DNA from: Schoenoplectus triqueter
Lineage: Eukaryota > Streptophyta > Magnoliopsida > Poales > Cyperaceae
Assembly (NCBI GenBank): GCA_964058805.1
Contig: CAXKVV010001286.1
Coordinates: forward strand, 1-27,630
Length of the DNA: 27,630 bases
Direction of reading: 5' to 3'
Shown here: in pieces, positions 18,652-27,630 of the stretch
Numbering within the stretch: the first letter of the stretch is position 1
How the letters are laid out: the number at the start of each line of letters is the position of its first letter
Translations under genes and position numbers: made by a program
Notes under the pieces: generated by a model
Told to the model about the DNA's origin: nothing
What the model saw: the letters and a program-made list of their open reading frames with translations, nothing else
The model's database searches: none

Positions 18652-20980
18652 GTCTAAAATCTGAATTCGATCTTAGAAATCTGAAATCGTAATCAGGGCT
18701 GTTCGATTCAGCTCGAAATCTCAATTGAACGGTTCTAATTGACATCTCAGAACCCTGAGATCTCGATTGAATTGCAGATGATACGGTTCAAAAACTTTAT
18801 TTCCCAGAACCAAAATCCACCGTCCATAACTCTATACGCACAACACTGTGTCAACTCCCTCATTTATTTTAACCTGACATTAACATAATTATGGATCTGC
18901 TACTTTCTTTTTCAATTATGTTCCTTGGTATTATGGATGTGTATATTATATGCATTAAAATGAGCAACTGAATGGTGTCAGAAACCAAGAAATAATAGTT
19001 GACTGAGTATTTAATATTTTGAAACAGCTCTTTCCTTATATTACTACTATTTATTATTTTGTTACAATTTTTCATTCCCTAGGTTGATTGAACTTATTAA
19101 TAGAGCACATTGCTACTTTGCACTAAATGGCTAAATCTGAGAAGAAATTAAGTGGGATGGCCGAAGAATGGGTAGATAAAGGTACTAAAAATATACAAAA
19201 TATAGGATCTGAAAAAAAGATATACAAAGTTATGAACCAGAGTCCAGATTCAGAAACCAATCAAAACCACCAAACAAATCGGTTCATTAATTTTTTTTTT
19301 AATTGCATTATGGAATCCGTCTTGATGACTAGCCATTAGCCAATAGTCAATTTTTAATAAATTAATTTATCTATTACCATTCTACTTTCTACATCGTGGA
19401 CCAGACAAATTTTAAGTAAAAAGTAATTGCAATAAGTCTAGTCAGACTGCATTAATTTGTTCGGTATTAATTGTTTTCCCTTGATGTCATTTTGAAATGG
19501 TAATAACTATTTAAAACAAAGTAAAATCCTAAATATTGATCACAATAATGCTACTAGATCTTGGTCTATTCTCCCAATAATTTCATTCAAAGATATTGTT
19601 GGCAAAGTTGTTCGTTGTTTTACATAAAAAATAATTTGGCCTGCCACGCAGTATGGTCCTTTATATTGGCTAATAAATGTAATCTATTAATAATAAATGG
19701 AACTAAATTTCACGAGTATCCCATGAAATTGAGATAAATCATTATAGTTGGCACTTGGCACTAAAAAAAAATAATTTCAGATAAACGCGACCTCACATAC
19801 TTATATTTATTTGGTCGATCTACATCTGTGCTATTTATTTCCTTGCATCATTGTCAGTGTTATCTTGGCATAAATATGACAAAATGTCGTAGTTGTTCCA
19901 GCCACATTAAAGCGACGTAAGATGGATAGGAACTGGGATGCAATTTGTCAATGAAAAGGACGCAGATTAAATTTGAGACATCTAATTAATTCTGTATATT
20001 CGCCAGACTGTCGCATAAAACAAACTAATTCAAATGTATATAGCCAATGTCTCATTTTCAGGGTAGTATATAAAAATTAGAAACAAAGGCATCAGATGTG
20101 TCACATTAACACATGCTACTGGCACAATTTAATTTTTTTTTTCTATCAATGCAGGTATGGTAGTACATTATTGCCTTTAATTATACGGTGAACATGTTTT
20201 ATGTTAGCTCAAGAACTTCACTTTTAAACAGTTAAAAGTTAGATACCTTGGATGCATCAGTTGAGCGAGGATCTCCACAATTTCTTATTTCATCAATCAT
20301 GACAATTTTGGAAAATAAGTTTTAATTTGAACTTCAACGTTATAGAGAAACGTCTATAAAAAAAAATGGTGATATTTAATGCAATGCGTGTGTTCCGTCA
20401 AGCAAATTGAAATATCTATAGTTCAAAATGACAGTTGATATCATCAAATAATATTAAAATAGTACAAAATTTTAACTATTACACTATCTATCTACAATAA
20501 CACATACTTATAAATGATTTTTTATCTCATTTTTATTATTTATTTTTCTGTTCTATTCCTTCCCCGAACTCTGAAGCACGGTAAAAGTTCGAGACTTGGG
20601 AGAACGAGGAGGTTTGAATTCTTAATGTGTCGTTATTTTAGTTGTAAAAGAGGAAAATAATATTTGTACTTGGAAAAATTGTGAAATCTAAAATTTATTT
20701 TTGAATCCAGGAGTAGGTGTGACTCCTTAACTCTGCATATTTCTAATGTTTATATATGTGTATCTTATCTTTACGTCAATCTAAAATGATAATAGTTAAT
20801 TCTTCATTTATTTAAAAAAATGTCACTATTTTTAGTTTTTAATCTACATATTTAATGTAAATTATTTATTGCTACCTACGTTAAGAAAGTAAACCGATGA
20901 TAATACATTTTTTTGGAAATAGTTGTCATTTTTGAAATTCATGTTTTCCTCATTGAATTAAAATAGGTTAAATAGTGCGA
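18652..20980. other. Intergenic DNA upstream of the RING ligase gene
   Basis: AT-rich, with no coding region I can support. At about 18695-18790, CAGGGCTGTTCGATTC followed by AATTGAACGGTTC- and TCAGAACCCTGAGATC-type motifs resembles decayed transposon termini with subterminal repeats. The frame at 19127-19339 has AT-driven composition and no match I recognise. The last few hundred bases before 20989 presumably include the upstream promoter of the gene at 21075. Confidence 0.4.
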
Positions 20981-20988
20981 GAGTAATG

Positions 20989-20998
20989 TATATATAAG
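20989..20998 (+). promoter_or_regulatory. TATA box of the RING ligase gene
   Basis: TATATATAAG lies about 80 bases before the ATG. It is followed by a C- and T-rich leader (about 21015-21058) of the kind common around plant transcription starts. The expected start site is about 30 bases downstream, near 21025. Confidence 0.6.
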
Positions 20999-21074
20999 AT
21001 ATAAATAGAACACCTGCGTCTCCTCAATCCAGCTCCACCCCTCCCCTTCTCTTTCTCCAAACTCGAAAATTCAA

Positions 21075-21973
21075 ATGGCAGCGGAGAAAAACAGCGAATT
21101 GAGTCTCACAAATTACATTACCTCCCGTAAGCGCCCCCGTTTCGACCCGCGGCCATCCATGGAGCTTCCTCCTCTCCCCTTCCAATTTACAACAACCTCA
21201 CCCGATGATGACAACCAGCTCCGATTTCTCCAATCTCACGCAGCTTCCGCAAGCACCGCTCCGATCGAGCACGAGCATGATCTATTTTCATCTTATTTCC
21301 ATCATCCCGCCATGGATTTTAATGCTTACCACCTCCGCCTCCAGGTACTTGATTAATCAATCAATCCTATCGACATTCACTCAGCAATCAACCATGAATC
21401 CGATTATTATGTATCTCACGTATTAATACTGCTTTTCCATGTTTTTCTGCGATATATATACAGAATGAGAAATCGTTAGCGGGATTAGAGGAAACATGGA
21501 GACAGAGGTCCAGAGGTTTGCTTCTTGCAATCAGACAACAACTGATAAGGCGATTGATTGAAAAGGAATCCGAACTGGAAGCTGCGAAACGAAGAAATAT
21601 CCAACTGGAAGAGAAATTAACACAAACTAATGCCGAGATGTATGTCTGGTTTGATATGGCCAAGAACAACGAAGCCATTGCCGCGGCTCTGCGTGCAAAA
21701 CTCGATCAGGCGATCTCGACCGTGGCTGAGGGATCGGGCGGTTGCGATGGTTACTATGCGGAGGATGCTCAGTCCTGTGTTGAGGGGTCGGAGGATCGTG
21801 CGGACGTGGCAAGAAGGAGGCGGAGAGTTTGTGGAGTATGTGGAGGGAACGAAGCTTGCGTGTTGTTGCTGCCATGTAAGCATCTCTGTTTGTGCAGGGA
21901 GTGCGAACATATGAGTGCCACGTGTCCCCTCTGCTTCTCCATGAAGAACGCTTCGTTGGAGATTAGCTTTTGA
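21075..21973 (+). CDS. BOI/SBP1-type RING E3 ubiquitin ligase, two exons, 259 aa
   Basis: The product probably transfers ubiquitin from an E2 to target proteins; relatives in the BOI (BOTRYTIS SUSCEPTIBLE1 INTERACTOR) / S-ribonuclease-binding protein group act in stress, cell-death and hormone responses. Exons are 21075-21344 and 21464-21973, joined in phase 0 across a 119-base GT-AG intron. The ATG at 21075 is the first after the leader. The N-terminus has LTNYITSRKRPRFDP with a basic cluster. Residues about 91-175 form a charged, probably coiled-coil region (LIEKESELEAAKRRNIQLEE) typical of the family. The C-terminal RING has ligands Cys213, Cys216, Cys228, His230, Cys234, Cys237, Cys244 and Cys247 (CGVC, PCKHLCLCREC, CPLC); all eight are present. 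Gene symbol withheld because the exact orthologue cannot be decided. Frames on the minus strand across this gene are shadows. Confidence 0.93.
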
Positions 21974-22442
21974 CCTTTTGTTGAGCACAGAGCACCACTT
22001 TTGCAGATTTTATGTATTTATTTATTCATCAATTTTTCTTCTATGTAGTTAGAATGAAGGGGGAAAATTAGCAAAGGAAAAAAAAATTGGTAACTGTTGT
22101 TATCTTGGTGTTCTTCTGATTAAATTGTTTTATTGTTTACGAAAGAAAAAAAAATCCGCTCTCAGTATTCAACGCGGATTCAGACTTTTAAGTCAGGAAA
22201 GATAAAAAATAAATTTTTCTTTCAAAGAAGGTAAAACAAAAATATTTTCTAATTGTTTTCCAAAAATATACTTAATTATAAAAATATAATGGTTGTTCCC
22301 TTGGCCCTCTCAGGGTCCGTCCCCTTCTATATTTATGATTATCGACAAAATATTAGTGCGTTGAGATTTAAATGAAATAACGTTATCCAGCAAAATTTGT
22401 CTTTCGTTAAGGCCGATTATTTTGGTTGATATATATATAGAG
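21974..22442. other. 3' flank of the RING ligase gene
   Basis: It holds the probable 3' UTR with T-rich and TGTATTTATTTATT sequence near 22012 and A-rich tracts to about 22150, then AT-rich DNA. CAGGGTCCGTCCCC near 22311-22324 resembles the TCCGTCCCTG near 16888 and may be an old transposon end. No gene. Confidence 0.45.
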
Positions 22443-22848
22443 ATGAGGTTACGGTGCTTTGTAAAGTAAAGAATTAGTTTTGCTTAGGTATGAGATTTTA
22501 TATTCCGACGATTTAAATAGACTATCTAAGTTACTTAATAATTTTTTTATATTAAAATCTTGTGGGATATTAAATTTCATATTTTTTTAAGCTTTCTAGC
22601 TATTTTTAAAATATTTTTAAAAACAGTTTTGAAATAGACCATTTTCTTACATTTTACAAAGTTGTTTTTAAAAAATAATTTATAAAATAGTTAGGAAGCT
22701 CAAAAAATCATGAAATTTAATATCCTATGAGATTTTAACATGAAAAAATTATTGAGCAACTTAGATAGATCATTTAAGCCGTCGGAATATGAAATCTCAT
22801 GTCAAAATGAAACTGATTTTTTACTTTATAAAGCACCGTAACCTCACT
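22443..22848. mobile_element. Foldback element, family B member 3 (about 406 bp)
   Basis: The left end GATGAGGTTACGGTGCTTTG pairs with the right end AAAGCACCGTAACCTCACT. The arms stay matched for about 150 bases, for example ATATTCCGACG against CGTCGGAATAT and GGGATATTAAATTTCAT against ATGAAATTTAATATCCTAT. A short TA repeat (22430-22439) lies just outside the left end. The inner TATATTAAAATCTTGTGGGA corresponds to the cores of the elements at 14271 and 15189. No coding capacity. Confidence 0.85.
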
Positions 22849-23794
22849 AAAATGTAATTTTCTGGTGTCAAGTAGATAAAACTAACAGTGTAAGACAATC
22901 TCAAACTAACTCGCTAAAGTGAATAGTATTCCGGAAATTTCTTCCATAAAATCTCAAAATTGACTGATGCTAGAACAATTTACTTGTTTTTTTTATTATC
23001 ATTTGCACTTCGTAAAGTTTAGATGTTATATATTTAGCTGACTACAGGACTTGTGGCTCTACCTTCTAATTACCATCCCAAAGCATCTTTCTGAATTGAT
23101 TTCTTACATTTACCTTGCAAAAAGATACAAACAAAATGAAGTGATCAGATGTTGTCAATCGCTTTTTTGATCTCAAACTTGACTGCTCGTAGTAGGCTGC
23201 TAGTAGCGCACTGTAGATATTTATGCTGACAAAAGGGTAGAAAATAAGAACAGAGAGAAAGATTGAATGGATGATGGATAGGAAAAATATAATAATAATA
23301 ATAATAATTCTATCGTTTTAATTAATTTGCGATTTACATGGACCATGGTGCTATTTATAGGGTTGATCCAATCGTTTAATTCTGAAGTTACAATTTTCCA
23401 ATTTAGAAATAAGGTTGAGAGGCCTTATTTGTGTATCTCCCTGATCTTTTTGACAGTGAGGCTTCTGATTCTGAAATGCAATATGAGAGCTAATGCACAG
23501 ATATAATAACAATTTTCATTATTTATGTCAAATGAATTACAGTAATAATGTTTTTATTATGCAATTTATTTGTGCATTATTTTTATTATTCAACTTGAAT
23601 GAGTTATTATTCTGATTGGTGATATTTAACTTGAATAACAGAAAAAAAATATACAAAATGAACTGCACAATAAATTCAATTGTTATGAATAATAACTAAT
23701 TTAACCTAAATAATAAATCATATTTGCAAATATTTTCCTTATAATTTAATTGTAAATCAAGCTCAACTTCTAATTGTCCTTTTATTTGTCGACA
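22849..23794. other. Intergenic DNA with an (ATA)n tract
   Basis: AT-rich, with a short ATA trinucleotide repeat at about 23288-23307. A TATA-like CTATTTATAGG near 23351 has no coding frame after it. No gene is supported. Confidence 0.45.
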
Positions 23795-23802
23795 CGCACA
23801 CC
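23795..23802 (+). repeat. Left target-site duplication of the hAT-like element at 23803
   Basis: CGCACACC pairs with AGCACACC at 24188-24195, seven of eight bases identical. Confidence 0.75.
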
Positions 23803-24187
23803 TAGGGGTTTCAATTATTGACCTAATCTGTCAGATTAACCCAACCCGACATGATTCAAAGATAAATGGGTCATGTATGGATCTATTTTTTTATGTGAAT
23901 CGGATCGGATCGGATTCGGGTCAACCCAACATGACCTGATTAATTATATTTTTAAAGTAATTTTATGATTTAATATTATTAAATTTTAAATATATATTTT
24001 TAAGTAATATTTAATTATTTAAAATAATATAAAAATATTTAATAAATATTTAATTATTTTATATGAATTTGATCTGATCAAGTATGAATTAATTTTTTTT
24101 TACTCGAATATAATCGAATTGAATTCGAATTAGATAAAAAATAATAATGATCTAATCCGAACTCAATCCGACTCATTTACACCCGTA
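23803..24187. mobile_element. Non-autonomous hAT-like element with GGATCG repeats (385 bp)
   Basis: The left terminus TAGGGGTTTCAAT and right terminus TTTACACCCGTA form an imperfect inverted repeat, bordered by an 8-bp duplication with one mismatch. The left part carries AACCCAACCCGACATG and GAATCGGATCGGATCGGATT; the right part carries AATCCGAACTCAATCCGACT. The centre is extremely AT-rich and noncoding. Structure matches the elements at 8386 and 4769. Confidence 0.8.
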
Positions 24188-24195
24188 AGCACACC
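24188..24195 (+). repeat. Right target-site duplication of the hAT-like element at 23803
   Basis: AGCACACC, matching the left copy except at the first base. Confidence 0.75.
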
Positions 24196-25500
24196 ATACA
24201 TTAATAATATCGTCGCCAGGCCCACGCTTTCTGCTATTCTTTCTATAAGCATTCTATCTCCGTCTGATCTAAATCTAAGGGTGAAGAATATAAACAGATG
24301 AAAAGGTCAGACTAGCAATAATTCATCCAGTACTGCTAGTTCCTGCTCACATGTCATGATTTATCTTCGATCAAGAAAGGATGGTCTATATATTCCAACT
24401 TTTAAAGCTACTTCTCTGTGACTCAAAAAATGCATATGATTCAAGCCTTTAAATGTTTACATTACTAAATAACTAAAGCTTTATTCTATATCTACCCCAA
24501 TTGCACAGGTATTGGATTCCTTATACCAGTACTAACAAAACTAAGCAAAACACTGATTCTTAGAGTAAATTCTTCTTCTTCTTCTTATTTTTTTAATTCA
24601 CAGAGTAAATTCTCCACTGGAGTCTTTTCTTTGGGAGAGAAAAAGAAGCCGGAGATAACTGCAGAAAGTATGGGAATAATTATCTTTATTGTAATTATTG
24701 TTCGCTTAGATATTGCCTAATAAATAATTTATAATTTGACCAAAATGATTGACACAATGGCACTTTTGCAGCATGAACGATGAACTAATATACTTCAAGT
24801 TAAACATCAAACTTTGATTGTACATATATGGAAAAATAGTAGATCAGGATCTATGTGAAAGAAGAAGAGAATTATTTTCCCTTAAACAATGTAAAATTTC
24901 TAAATATGCATTTTCTGTATGAATACTGGATACTTGAATGTACACTAGAATTATCCATTTATATTAAGAAGTGTTATGTTATGAAATATTATTTTGGACA
25001 GTAAATTATTATATATGAATGAATCACAACCATTATTTCGAACCAAATACTTGTTTAGTACAAATGCTGATTCATAATAAAATTTTCTTATATTAAACAG
25101 TGGAAATAAGTATGAAAATAATTATTTGGTCGCGCAATTACTGTATTTTGATTCGAACCGACCTTTTCGTGTACGCCATACAATAAATTACCCTGTAATT
25201 TCCAGCACATGAAAGCACTGCTCCCATCAATGATACCGATCCATACATATCCCCTTCAAGTTGAACTGGTACTGGTCCATCTTTAGCATGATATAGCATT
25301 CCTAACAAATAACAATAATTCCACCAAGCTGTAGTACTTATCTCTGCACACCACAAGAAGTCTACAACATTAAATTTCACAAAATCACACAATGGTAAAA
25401 AAAACGATCCTGAATTCATGACCACAGTGGTCCTGTGTCGTGCTCGTGCATGCATTTCAGATACACTGCTCGCTCTCTCTCTCTTTCTCAGCATTGATGC
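24196..25500. other. Intergenic DNA without a recognised gene
   Basis: AT-rich, with a TTC microsatellite at about 24571-24586. A minus-strand frame at 25138-25494 could encode 118 residues of balanced composition, including AEISTTAWWNYCYLLGML and HAKDGPVPVQLEGDMYGSV. I recognise no family in it, and its beginning is driven by the GA/CT-rich tract, so I do not call it a gene. Confidence 0.35.
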
Positions 25501-25577
25501 AGTTGTCCCCGTTCGGATCTCTGACTAGCCTTTTCGACCCAATACTTCCCTTCTTTCCATCTCTTTCCTCAATGAAG

Positions 25578-25593
25578 CACGTGTGACGTGTCG
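25578..25593. promoter_or_regulatory. G-box / ABRE pair
   Basis: CACGTGTGACGTGTCG holds two ACGTG cores four bases apart, the arrangement bound by bZIP (ABF/ABI5-type) factors in ABA-responsive promoters. A C- and T-rich tract follows on the + strand (about 25590-25810), like a plant 5' leader, but no coding frame that I recognise follows, so the driven gene, if any, is unknown. Confidence 0.35.
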
Positions 25594-25849
25594 TCTCTCG
25601 TTTCACCTTCCATCTCTCTCCAAAGAATAATACAAAGCTTTTCCTTTTGTCTTCTTGGACCCTCCCAAGAAAAGTATTTGTTCTCTACTGTTGAGGAGCC
25701 TGTACTCTGTTTACTCCGTTCCCCTTTATCTTTCGTTCGCATTTCTCCACCTCTCACCTCACTATTGATACTCACCAGGACCACTTCTGTATCTCTCCTC
25801 TCTATCCTTATTGCAAGAAAAAGAGACCAGCACCTTTTAACACAACCAT

Positions 25850-27630
25850 AGATTCTTTTGCACAAAGGAAGGTGAATAAAGAGACGAAAAGACGATAAAT
25901 TTGTCGGTTGGGAGGGTCATGATACGGAGCATGTAAATTGTTAAAAAAAAAAAAGTTAAGGCAATCGAATAAAGGAGGTGGCAGTGCATGCTTTATGAAA
26001 CCGATACATTTTTTTTTATCAAACGATACATGACTTGCGCATATATCTATCTGCTAACAAAGCAAAAGTGTTTGTACTCGTTTTGCTTAATTAGATGAAT
26101 AAATATAAAATGACTTAAATTTTGCTCCTCAATATATTAATTATTGAAGGTAGACAAATGTGCTAATCAAAGTTTTAACAAAAAACTGATGGAGTAAATT
26201 TTTACTAGTAATTTTATTATGCACATTTTTATTAGCAATAATGTTTTCTGACTGAACTGTTTGTATGTAATTTTACGAGTAAATTAATTGTTGAAATTTT
26301 TACTAACAATAATATTCTCTGATCGAACTGTTCGTATGCATTTTTATTAGTAAATTAATTATATAAATTTTTATCATTAATAACATTTTCTGACTGAACT
26401 ACCGCAATATATAAATATAATACATTTTTTTACTAAAATTTAACTCATCAATAACCTTAGAAACAAAATAGAGAACATTATATCACCACCCTAATAACTA
26501 ATTAGATATATAAATAGAAAGCACACAAGTTCTCTGTTCTACAGGTTTTATCCGTGAATTGACATAGGTTAGGTGACAGACAATTCATGCAAGACCCATG
26601 CCTACCTGTTATGTCGATCAACTATTTGTTTTCGGACAAGAAGATATGTGTACATCTTGGACGATTAGACAGGAATTGGTAAAGGAAAGGTTATTTCTAG
26701 GTCGAATTTTATTGGGTGTGCAATTTCATGATAAAGTATCAATTTAATATGATTGTACCAGTTACAGTCCTGAAGCGCAATAATTTAGTGAGAATTGCTG
26801 CAGTACATCGTAATAAATATTCAGATGTACCACCAATTTCTATTAAGGTATATATATTTTTTGTCTTAGATCTGTTAGATATTGTGAGTTATGAATCCTT
26901 TCTCCCGCAGTTTGAAAATATATGTATCAATAGAGTTCCATCAAATGCATCAGTTTATGCTATGTTAATATATCATACCGTATCAATTTGACTTCCTGGT
27001 GATTGTTTTGTTTGAATCAGATACTGATAACACCTCCAAAGACAACATGTAATTGATTAAGATATGTTTATCGTAAAGAATCAAGAAAAGCGCATTAATT
27101 TCCAGGACCTTGAAACATAAAAGCTTCTGATTTGTTAAAGAGTACCAGAGCAACAAAACGAGAGATGAAAAATGTACTTAACCAGTAATTGTCAATTCTA
27201 GTAGCAGTGTTAAATTTAATAAAATATGAAGAAGCACGACAGGGCACACATTAAGTCGAGTCTCTGTTTCAACCTCATTTTTGTTTCCTGAAGAAAGTGA
27301 TATTTCAATATTCTCTTAATCTTAACAAGATTTCCAGCATTTATTCAGATTATATATTGTGCACTGATTTTTAAGGACAATTCAACGATTCTTTTGCACC
27401 ATGGACGATTCAAAAATTTTAATTTATAATTCAAATGTTTTTGTAAAAAATGAATGATTCCCAGGTTCCCTAAACCACATATTTAATGATGGCTTTCTTT
27501 ATTGACGATTTTTAAGAAGAAACATATTCTATGATCAGAAGTCCAATTGAATTGAAGTTGACTGTCCTATTGTATATATCCATTGTAACATATATATCAA
27601 GTTCATCTTACAATAATGAAATTATTTTCG
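25850..27630. other. AT-rich end of the window, no recognised gene
   Basis: It contains a poly(A) run near 25940, a 71-bp tandem repeat (listed separately) and a frame at 26716-26991 that matches nothing I know. An unseen gene beyond the right end cannot be excluded. Confidence 0.4.
26225..26410. repeat. 71-bp degenerate tandem repeat, about 2.6 copies
   Basis: The block TTTTCTGACTGAACTGTTTG recurs with exact 71-base spacing; its TCTGA sits at 26247, 26318 and 26389. The copies differ at several positions, so the repeat is older than the 30-bp duplication at 10234. Confidence 0.7.

Noticed and set aside
19127..19339. Plus-strand frame starting MAKSEKKLSGMAEEW.
   Set aside because: The start looks protein-like, but the rest turns into AT-driven low complexity and nothing supports a promoter or homologue.
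21388..21988. Minus-strand and alternative-frame ORFs over the RING gene.
   Set aside because: They are shadows of the real + strand exons, which hold a complete RING domain.
25138..25865. Minus-strand frames of 118 and 98 residues and a plus-strand frame of 87.
   Set aside because: They overlap one another or a CT/GA-rich tract, and none shows a known domain; kept only as a note in the intergenic description.

Overview
The window looks like nuclear DNA of a eudicot plant. It is AT-rich, the genes carry short GT-AG introns, intergenic distances are long, and there are many small non-autonomous transposons. I cannot name the species. Only two genes look intact, one at each side of the window. 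The space between them is filled by gene remnants, MITE-like foldback elements, hAT-type elements, a Helitron, and low-complexity DNA.

Layout, all on the + strand. (1) 1-2099: the 3' nine exons of an OTU-family deubiquitinase gene. It has GT-AG junctions, an uninterrupted reading frame and the catalytic GDGNC and EVHYN motifs; its 5' end lies outside the window. (2) 2100-4760: intergenic DNA with a possible orphan exon or retroposed tail (3743-3872), a degenerate MITE (about 3970-4306) and a 117-bp foldback (4559-4675). (3) 4769-5577: an 809-bp hAT-like element with GGACCG-rich ends and an 8-bp target duplication. (4) 6339-7286: a decayed, still intron-bearing copy of the C-terminal class II aldolase domain of the large plant ketose-bisphosphate-aldolase-like protein. 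(5) 8386-8815: a second hAT-like element. (6) 9113-9547: a truncated copy of the OTU intron 7, exon 8 and intron 8 region. (7) 12025-15594: a MITE copy, a foldback, then a compound block of three foldback elements separated by (TA)n tracts. (8) 15905-16375: a non-autonomous Helitron. (9) 18022-18651: a 21-bp minisatellite inside a pair of 22-bp direct repeats. (10) 21075-21973: a complete two-exon gene for a BOI/SBP1-type RING E3 ubiquitin ligase of 259 residues. (11) 22443-22848: another foldback. (12) 23803-24187: a third hAT-like element. (13) 24196-27630: no recognisable gene; a promoter-like ABRE pair and a 71-bp tandem repeat.

The two intact genes act on opposite sides of ubiquitin metabolism (a deubiquitinase and an E3 ligase), but nothing in the sequence links them functionally; they are about 19 kb apart. 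The most informative parts of the window are the transposon relationships. Three hAT-like elements each carry a different variant of a short subterminal repeat. Three foldbacks share an internal core but differ at their ends. One MITE family is present in three copies. In the duplicated OTU fragment the exon is unchanged while the flanking introns have diverged. I found no tRNA, rRNA, CRISPR or virus-like coding sequence.
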